From contig JAOPGA020001158.1 in assembly GCA_026419775.2 (NCBI GenBank), positions 1 through 59,521 of the forward strand: a DNA stretch of 59,521 nt. Reading direction: 5' to 3'. Numbering within the stretch: the first letter of the stretch is position 1; every line of letters starts with the position of its first letter. Below the pieces are notes generated by a model. The model searched no databases and was not told where the DNA came from. It saw only the letters and a program-made list of their open reading frames with translations. Of this stretch, positions 53,522 to 59,521 are shown piece after piece. The stretch is from Acrasis kona (lineage: Eukaryota; Heterolobosea; Eutetramitea; Acrasida; Acrasidae). The position numbers and the translations under genes were made by a program.

Positions 53522-53792
53522 CTGGTTGTAACCAATTGGAAGAGTGTTTGTGAATGTCAATATCGTTTTTGGTTGAGCATTATATTGTAAATCTTAATCC
53601 ATGGCCACCAACATCAGAATGACATCGATTATTGAAAAGCAGGTACCAACAACATCAATAGAACAAAGCTTTTTCTTTATATTATAATCCACAATAAAAC
53701 CTAACCTGGGTCTTGAATATTACTAGCCGAGCCCATGTGATGCAAGTTAATTAACTTTCACTCTTGTAAAGCGGACCATAACTGTTCTTCTT
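53522..53792. other. spacer, possibly with the true 5' end of NCA2
   Basis: Several short ATG frames on the minus strand (around 53590-53650) could be a first exon of NCA2, but none joins cleanly. Nothing else is seen. Confidence 0.3.
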
Positions 53793-54266
53793 TTACCTTC
53801 TTCTTAAAATTGTCAGAATCTTCAAAGCGTACGGTGTCAATGCCATGGTAATTAAAAATCGCACTGGCTCTGTTGGTTTTGTCAACAACCATGCTAATGC
53901 AAGATTAGCACCCTTTTTATTTTCTTCTAGTTTGTCCATGTTGAAGTATTTATCAACACCAAGTGATCTAAACCACTTGTCAACATCTCCAACGTTTAAC
54001 CAGTTCTGTTCCAAGCATATATAGAATATCCCGATAGTGAGAAAATAAACTGAGAAGTGCACTGCCAACCCAACAAATCCATATTTTTTGAAGAAGTTTT
54101 TAAATTTTGTTTTGAAACTTTCGCCCTCTATAGGCGGTATCGGTGAGTGTGATTGTCCGTCGCTTTTTATTTCATTACGCTTTGTTGTTATTGTATGGAA
54201 TCTTCTTGACAAGATTGTGGGGTGTGACCTTAATCTAACGGCACATGTTCTAATAGCCCTTTGCAT
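53793..54266 (-). CDS. mitochondrial FAM210/DUF1279-family protein
   Basis: 157 residues from the ATG at 54266. The basic N-terminus (RAIRTCAVRLRSHPTILSRRFHT) is a mitochondrial presequence. The DUF1279 domain follows (about 50-150): FKNFFKKYGFVGLAVHFSVYFLTIGIFY, with one clear membrane span, then ALAWLLTKPTEPVRFLITMALTP, the family's conserved end. Animal FAM210A/B are inner-membrane proteins tied to mitochondrial translation and iron or haem supply. The frame extends 12 bases upstream through a TTG; I prefer the ATG. Confidence 0.8.
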   Translation of the reverse strand: MQRAIRTCAVRLRSHPTILSRRFHTITTKRNEIKSDGQSHSPIPPIEGESFKTKFKNFFKKYGFVGLAVHFSVYFLTIGIFYICLEQNWLNVGDVDKWFRSLGVDKYFNMDKLEENKKGANLALAWLLTKPTEPVRFLITMALTPYALKILTILRRR

Positions 54267-54521
54267 GCTTTTAATCAATAACTATGTCTGTTCAATGTAG
54301 AGAAGGGTAAAGGAAACGTGCAGTTAGGTTTAACCTCAGAGTGAAATTGTAAAAAATCAATCCAATAATAGACGAGAACTCAAAAGTGAGCATAAAAATC
54401 CTTCTCAAATTTGGTAGGTCATCGCAAAATTAGTCAGAGCTTTAAATGAGGTAGTGGCTAGATCTTATCCTAGGATTGACTTGTTTACAAAGATTCTTTA
54501 AACGACCACACAAACTTTGTC
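54267..54521. promoter_or_regulatory. divergent promoter region
   Basis: A 255-base gap between the FAM210-like and cupin genes, AT-rich, with no recognisable element. Confidence 0.35.
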
Positions 54522-55205
54522 ATGATCAACACAATCGTTGCACTCGGTGTTATTATATTTGGAATAATCGTATTCGTTCGTACCAACAGGGAAGTTATCA
54601 TTCGAACAAATTCAGCGATTCAGAACCCCGTATATTACGAAAATGGCCAATGCTCACAGTATTTTCACCCTCACGACTCTAAATTTATCACAACTCACAC
54701 CTTCATTAACTCCACAAAGTTGTTTCATCCACCCCTACACTTTCATTCTTACCAAGATGAATCTTTCTATATCGACGATGGCACAGCAGAGTTCTTCATG
54801 TCAGAGGACGGTAGCGTCCCATCCTTAAACAACTCAATCACCAAAAACACTGGTGAAGAAATGTTCGTACCTGCCGGTGCATATCATCGGTTTGAAAGCA
54901 AAGGTGAAAAACTATCCATTAGCTTTTATCTGTCCCCAAAAGACAGAGTGGTGGAGGAAAGGTTTTTCAGAAATTTTTTTGGTTATTTAGATGATTGTCT
55001 GAAAGCACAAGTAGAACCAAGCATTTTTCAGTTACTAAGATTTCTATATGATGTTGGTAGTCCGTTAGCTGTCCCAATGCCACACATACTTGGACCAAGC
55101 GTTGGACGTGCAGTGAGTAGGTTTATATGTTGGTTTGGTGGTCTAGTAATTGGTGAGTATGGATTAGGTTACCAAGAATCCTATGATAGCTACTACAAGA
55201 TCTAA
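54522..55205 (+). CDS. membrane-anchored cupin-domain protein
   Basis: 227 residues in one exon. An N-terminal span (IVALGVIIFGIIVFV) is followed by a cupin_2 barrel (about 55-140) with the metal-site pattern HPPLHFHSYQDESFYIDDG (His, His, Glu) and a later PAGAYHRFE His. Metal binding and a small-molecule or isomerase/dioxygenase role are typical for the fold, but the substrate cannot be read from it. The C-terminal 90 residues are helical and partly hydrophobic (FICWFGGLVIGEYGLG). Confidence 0.65.
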   Translation: MINTIVALGVIIFGIIVFVRTNREVIIRTNSAIQNPVYYENGQCSQYFHPHDSKFITTHTFINSTKLFHPPLHFHSYQDESFYIDDGTAEFFMSEDGSVPSLNNSITKNTGEEMFVPAGAYHRFESKGEKLSISFYLSPKDRVVEERFFRNFFGYLDDCLKAQVEPSIFQLLRFLYDVGSPLAVPMPHILGPSVGRAVSRFICWFGGLVIGEYGLGYQESYDSYYKI

Positions 55206-55401
55206 AAGATTTGTTCTACAAAGCATATTCTGGTGGTTTTTTAATTGTAGAAGCAAAAAGAAGACCAATAATCACTGCTTCCTGTATCGTAGATAAATTA
55301 AAACATGTTAATAAAAAAATGAATCTGGAGTTTTTGAGCTTTTTAAAATAGAATTCTTGTACACATGTTTGAGTTCTGGTTGACCGCTAGCTCAAATTTT
55401 C

Positions 55402-56235
55402 ATGCAAAGAGGACATCTATTGATCTCGCTTCTATTATTGTTCTTTACACAAATCTGCTTTAGTGAGTTTGTAAGATACAACTTATGGCCTGATTTCGCT
55501 CCAGGAGAGACAACCAAGTACCCAGGAACATACGAGCACGGCCAGCGCACATTTGTGAGAAATGTTACTCAGCCTCAGTTCTTTATGTACAAATCAGAAC
55601 AAAATAGAAAAAATGAACCATCTCCCGCAGTAATTGTTCTACCAGGAGGAGGTTATGAATTCTTGACGTTTGATGCAGAGGGAACTGAAGTCGCTGCTTG
55701 GCTTTCAAAGCATGGATTTATTACGTTTGTACTAAATTACCGTGTACCTCGTAAAATGGATGGTGCCTACCAAGACATGCAGAGAATGATTTCGTACTTG
55801 AGAACAAATGCAGCAACATTCAACATTAATCCAAATAAAATAGGTGTAATTGGATTCTCAGCTGGTGGCCATCTAGCAGTAAGAATGGCAGTATCGGATG
55901 GCAAAAGAACTTACGAACCGATAGATGGGGTGGACAAACAATCATTCTTACCAAATTTTGCTCTGCCTATATATCCTGCCTTCTTATTAGACGACAAAAA
56001 GAAGCCAACATCTATTGTACAACCAAGAATTGGTTCCGCTCCAATGTTTATAGAACAATCCTTAGATGACCCATTCCTATGCGCTGTTGACTACGCCAAA
56101 GCACTAAAAGAAGCAAAGCTTGATTACGAGTTGGTCATTTATGAAAAAGGTGGACATGGTTATGGACTTCACGGTGAATATCCAGTCAGTCAGTGGCCTG
56201 AGAGAGCGTTGAAGTGGTTGTCAAGATTTCTATAA
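55402..56235 (+). CDS. secreted alpha/beta-hydrolase, acetyl-xylan-esterase-like
   Basis: 277 residues. The signal peptide (LLISLLLLFFTQICFS) predicts secretion. The fold is alpha/beta hydrolase: oxyanion segment VIVLPGGGYEF, nucleophile GFSAGGHLA (about 153), an acid in QSLDDPFLC and the His in KGGHGYGL. This combination, with the PGGGY segment, matches bacterial-type acetyl-xylan and sugar acetyl esterases. Release of acetate from plant or bacterial polysaccharide is the likely reaction. Length and all three catalytic positions look complete. Enzymes of this type in protists are often ascribed to transfer from bacteria; here the gene has host-like base use and that is only a possibility. 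Confidence 0.8.
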   Translation: MQRGHLLISLLLLFFTQICFSEFVRYNLWPDFAPGETTKYPGTYEHGQRTFVRNVTQPQFFMYKSEQNRKNEPSPAVIVLPGGGYEFLTFDAEGTEVAAWLSKHGFITFVLNYRVPRKMDGAYQDMQRMISYLRTNAATFNINPNKIGVIGFSAGGHLAVRMAVSDGKRTYEPIDGVDKQSFLPNFALPIYPAFLLDDKKKPTSIVQPRIGSAPMFIEQSLDDPFLCAVDYAKALKEAKLDYELVIYEKGGHGYGLHGEYPVSQWPERALKWLSRFL

Positions 56236-56401
56236 GTGTGATTGTTTGTCCTCGTTTGCAATAAACATAAATATTACACACATCACTACCAGTCAGTAAG
56301 CCAATTCTTCTACATGCTCTTTAGACATGACACAAGCTTTGATTTGTCAAGAAAATTTCACAGTCGTTGAACACACATTTTATAAGAACAATACAAACTA
56401 T

Positions 56402-57061
56402 TTATAGTGTAGAATCCAATTCGTCGCAGTCGATGGTGCGTGTCAATGGTATCATGAACTTTTTCCCTGGATCCCGCGATATCATAGATTTTCTCATGTC
56501 AAATCCATCCTCATCAGTGTAGTACCGGTTAATTCTTCTGTATACCTTATATCCAAGTTTCTCATACATGCTAATGGCGACAACGTTTGAACACCTTACG
56601 AACAAATCTACAAAAAAGCCCTTGTGCCTACTTTGTTAGCTATAGCGAAAAAATATAATGTTACATCTCGTCTGTAATGTCCTCCAACAAGTCCATCATG
56701 TTTTTAGCAAGACCAAGTCTTCTATAGTCGGGTCCAACTGTGAGTGCGGTAACATGTCCATGCCACTTTGCTCTTTTAGTATCCTGGGGTGCAGTTTCAA
56801 TCTTTCCCATGACGGCACAGTATTAGACAGTGGATCAAAAATATTACTTACTATACCCCATTACAGTAGAATCGTGTGGTGTCTCAGTCTTAAGGAAATA
56901 CTCTGGCCAATTGGCAAGGTATTGGAAGTAAAAATTTAAATTATACTGTTATTCGATCAATATTAATGTAAAATAACACTTACTGTTTCTGTGTAGTGGT
57001 CAAGATTAACATTATTAAACCTGAAGAGATCGTCCGCAGTGAATCTTCTTGTTGTCGTCAT
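56402..57061 (-). CDS. NAA20: N-terminal acetyltransferase NatB catalytic subunit
   Basis: Four exons (57061-56984, 56945-56852, 56812-56665, 56627-56402) give 181 residues against about 178 in animals. The protein acetylates N-termini beginning Met-Asp/Glu/Asn at the ribosome, together with NAA25. The sequence is clearly conserved: MTTTRRFTADDLFRFNNVNLD, YFQYLANWPEYF, GKIETAPQDTKRAKWHGHVTALTVGPDYRRLGLA (the acetyl-CoA loop being RRLGLA), DLFVRCSNVVAISMYEKLGY. Homology fixes the joins. The second intron (56851-56813) begins GTAAGT, is 39 bases long, yet ends in CCG rather than AG at the position that restores the expected GY-I-MGK. The other introns are ordinary. Confidence 0.85.
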
Positions 57062-57175
57062 GTTATTGTTGTAAACCTAAAAAAAACTTACAACACAAAC
57101 GCAACAAGGACATCACTCAAAAATGTTTCATCACAGAACAGAGCACCAAACATTACAAGATAAATCACGTTTTTA

Positions 57176-58210
57176 TTAGTTGATTCTTCCATCCTTCTTT
57201 CTTTCCTCCAAAAGAATTTCGACGTATGCTTGGAGTGTTCTAGCGATGTCTTTTCCATGAGGGGTAGCAAATTGGAACTTTTGTTTGCTTAGCACACCAC
57301 TGACAAATGCGAAAGCATTCCTTTTGTAGGCCCATGAGTAAATGTCAGCATATCTTTGCGTTAGAATAGGCTCCTTCGTTCCCAACTTGAGTAATTGGAT
57401 TCCGTTAGAGTTTACAGCAAGCACTACCTGGTCAGGTAAGTTCGCGGTATCTTTGTTAACAGTTTGGACAGACCAGAAGGTTGAGCCGTAAAAACTCCAG
57501 TTTCTGACGTGGTTTAAATAATGTAGCATGGCGTCTTCCTTCTTGATACCGGTAATTCTTGCGTGCTCATTGAAGATATCCTTCTCCCAGTCGTCAAGTT
57601 TACGATTAGATTGAAGAAGTGGTGCTGGAATGAAACGACCGATTTTATCCCTGCAGTGGTAAGTATAAGGTAACGTGATGTCTTACTTCAAAAAACCAGC
57701 AACGTGGACTTTTTTGTTGTGGTCACCAAAGGTTACCTGCATTTGAAGACCAGCGAGCTCAATTGCGGCACTTTGTGAGCAAGGGTATGTTCCGTCCCTA
57801 ACATCAGCCACGGCTTGGATGTATGAATAATGTAGGAATTTGTCTTGCTCTCTAGGAATGGCCTTGTGTTTCAAAAATACTCTTCTTTTAAATACGATCT
57901 TGCTGTCCTTTTCCCATTCTTTCTTTAACTTCTCCCACTCCATTTTCTCTCCAATGTACTTTTGGAAATCAGCGTCACTACCAACCGTCTCGTGAACCAT
58001 TAGTTTACAGGGTTGCTCGTCATCGTCTAGACATCTGCACTCTCCATTCTTATAATAGAACAATGCAAACGTTTCTTTCTGTTGCAGTTCTATCTTCTCC
58101 GCAACCACGTTCATGGCCAAATCTTTAGCGGAGATGTTGGAATTTACTGCCAAGGTCTTAAAGGAGTCATCAACAAAGTAAACACGGATAACAAGCTTGA
58201 CCTCTGCCAT
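57176..58210 (-). CDS. stand-alone FERM-domain protein
   Basis: Two exons (58210-57687, 57650-57176; 36-base intron, phase 2) give 332 residues. All three FERM lobes appear: an F1 ubiquitin-like part (VIRVYFVDDSFKTLAVNSNISAKDL), an F2 helical part (DKFLHYSYIQAVADVRDGTYPCSQSAAIELAGLQMQ) and an F3 PH-like part (VVLAVNSNGIQLL, followed by ADIYSWAYKRNAFAFVSG and an end helix). The F2 wording is close to FERM domains of MyTH4-FERM myosins and talin. Here the domain occupies the whole protein, with no motor, MyTH4 or actin-binding extension. It likely links membrane receptors or phosphoinositides to actin. Confidence 0.8.
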
Positions 58211-58353
58211 TTCTTAGTGATGCTAAAATATCGTCAAATGTCATGTATCAGACCAATCAAATGGATCATTACAATTGTCCCAAGCAGTTGGATGGACAAG
58301 CAGACGAAAATGGATTCAATTCAAATAGCAAAGATAAATTATTTTATATTACA

Positions 58354-59465
58354 TTACATTGCATGATCTAGCTCTAACGTGGTCACAATTGCATCCACGC
58401 TCCGGGTACCGGCCCTGACTGCATCCATGATTCCTGTTTTTACGTGCTTTGTACAGCCTATAGGAAGAATGTGTACGAGCGCATGAGACACACCGAAAGG
58501 AAGTCGGAACTCAATGTCAATCCTCCTCCATTCTACGGTTTGAAGATTCTTTAAAACCTCCAGTTCTGGATCCTCAATGTAAGATGCTTTTTTTGAGACC
58601 GAGTCCCTGTCAAACTCTGTACCTTGTAGATCGCACCCATAACTCAGGATGCCGTTTGTACTAATGAGGTTTGCGTCGTCCAACTGTTGACCGGCTCTGA
58701 TTTGATTTTCTTTTCCTGAAGGAGGACCCACCACAACATCTGCGTCTGACTCATAATTGATGTTACGTCTAAAGTGACCCTCGTAGCTTCTATCAAAGTT
58801 ACTGAACCCACGAATTCTATAGTCAGGCGAACCGAACCAATCGGGTGTAGGGTAGGGATTGTAAGAACGAATGCTACCAGAAGTGAAGGAAATGTTGAGG
58901 TCAAAATGGATTATGGTAACAGATGTTCTATATTTAAACATTCTTAAGGCTTGCATGTAACATGATGTGGGTTCTGACATTCTGTTAAGAAGACTCTTTT
59001 TATAATCTTTATTGTCTGTAAGACGTAATTGTGGGCCGGTGTGACCATAAAATCTCATAAAGAAGAAACTGTTTTTGGCCCAAAATGTTTTTAGAATTTG
59101 GTTCTTTTCACGACGAAGACCAAGGTGAGGAGAAGCAATAGACATGTATGACTATTAAAGTTATTTTTGTGTAATTTAAATAAGTAATTTACGATTAATT
59201 CTAAACGTGGTGCGAATTGGGTTTGGAATGTTTTTGCAAAAGCATAAACAGTGTTTGTGTCAAATAGAACACCGAGAGCATATCTGGAGACCAAGCCACC
59301 GGCAGAATGTCCTACGACAGATAATTTGTGCTTAGCACCGCATGGTATAGCATTAATTTGTTCTTTGTGCGTATTAAAGAGCTCAACTACTTCTTCAGCA
59401 AACCATTGGCCTTGTTGGTCGATGCCACTGTGTGCCTTCAAGTATTTGTGATTTTTTGATTTTAG
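58354..59465 (-). CDS. DUF676-family lipase/serine esterase (5' end cut off)
   Basis: Two exons are seen (59465-59193 and 59151-58354; 41-base intron, phase 0), giving the last 356 residues. An acceptor at 59466 shows that at least one more exon lies beyond the window. The visible part has the lipase nucleophile VGHSAGGLVSRYALG followed by YMSIASPHLGLR, both typical of the DUF676/ROG1/FAM135 group of alpha/beta hydrolases, and a late segment with GVSHALVHILP that could hold the catalytic His. Lipid ester hydrolysis is likely; the substrate is unknown. There are no membrane segments in the part seen. Confidence 0.75.
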
Positions 59466-59521
59466 CTAAAAGTTTAGTAATTGAAAAACAATAAAAAGTA
59501 GCGTACAATAATGTAGTTTTC

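Noticed and set aside
1..59521. tRNA, rRNA, CRISPR array or transposon
   Set aside because: I found no cloverleaf pattern, no rRNA-like block, no spaced direct repeats and no transposase or reverse transcriptase. The tandem repeats all lie in coding stalks or acidic tails.

Overview
This is nuclear DNA of a unicellular, probably amoeboid, eukaryote. It is not bacterial. Nearly every multi-exon gene has GT...AG introns of only about 34-47 bases, TAA, TAG and TGA all act as stops, and intergenic gaps are short. Hybrid histidine kinases, a RegA-like phosphodiesterase, polycystin-like GPS proteins and a GH19 chitinase occur together. That mix would suit a free-living amoeba such as a heterolobosean (Naegleria or Acrasis type) or an amoebozoan. 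The lineage is inference; no rRNA or other marker is present.

Layout. 0.05-0.14 kb: possible last exon of a cut-off gene. 0.35-1.9: BAR-domain endocytic protein. 2.0-3.5 (-): RGS-START fusion. 4.2-6.3: secreted GMC oxidoreductase with an anchored stalk. 6.5-12.3 (-): very large pseudokinase/ATPase/GAF hybrid histidine kinase. 12.7-13.1 (-): complex I subunit NDUFB11. 13.2-18.4: SKI3/TTC37. 18.5-19.6 (-): phosphoinositide kinase. 19.7-20.4 (-): GH19 chitinase. 20.5-21.5: TAM41. 21.5-22.0 (-): ubiquitin-like protein. 22.1-22.7: Flower/TVP18-type membrane protein. 22.9-24.9: kinesin-light-chain-like TPR protein. 25.0-27.2 (-): membrane hybrid histidine kinase. 27.6-32.7 and 37.2-41.7: two paralogous RCC1/PT-rich/GPS/polycystin-1-like membrane proteins. 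They flank an acidic-tailed membrane protein (32.8-33.7 -) and a REC-PDE-REC-HPt protein (33.9-37.0 -). 42.1-42.7 (-): small PT-rich surface protein. 43.1-44.5: GT61-type glycosyltransferase. 44.6-45.6: unknown Ser/Pro-rich protein. 46.0-48.0: ankyrin-BTB-BTB protein. 48.6-49.4: two small anchored surface proteins, one with LysM. 49.6-51.8 (-): COG2. 51.8-53.5 (-): NCA2. 53.8-54.3 (-): FAM210/DUF1279 protein. 54.5-55.2: membrane cupin. 55.4-56.2: secreted esterase. 56.4-57.1 (-): NAA20. 57.2-58.2 (-): FERM protein. 58.4 to the edge (-): DUF676 lipase, 5' end cut off.

Two themes stand out. First, the window carries most of a His-Asp phosphorelay that could end in cyclic-nucleotide breakdown: two hybrid kinases, plus a phosphodiesterase chain that has its own receiver, a second receiver lacking the phospho-aspartate, and its own HPt domain. 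In Dictyostelium the equivalent roles belong to Dhk kinases, RdeA and RegA on separate chains. Second, a paralogous pair of surface proteins has RCC1 beta-propeller repeats predicted to lie outside the cell, joined through a Pro/Thr stalk and a GPS motif to a polycystin-1-like membrane region. In the first copy each RCC1 repeat is one exon and all six introns share one position and phase. These are the best candidates for undescribed biology here.

The other genes are mostly housekeeping: mitochondrial (NDUFB11, TAM41, NCA2, FAM210-like), secretory (COG2, TVP18-like), RNA decay (SKI3) and N-terminal acetylation (NAA20). Gene packing is extreme. Three divergent pairs have start codons 32-55 bases apart, and the NCA2 stop codon lies 16 bases from the COG2 start. 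Exon limits below were worked out by hand from frame, splice dinucleotides and family conservation; no transcript data were available.
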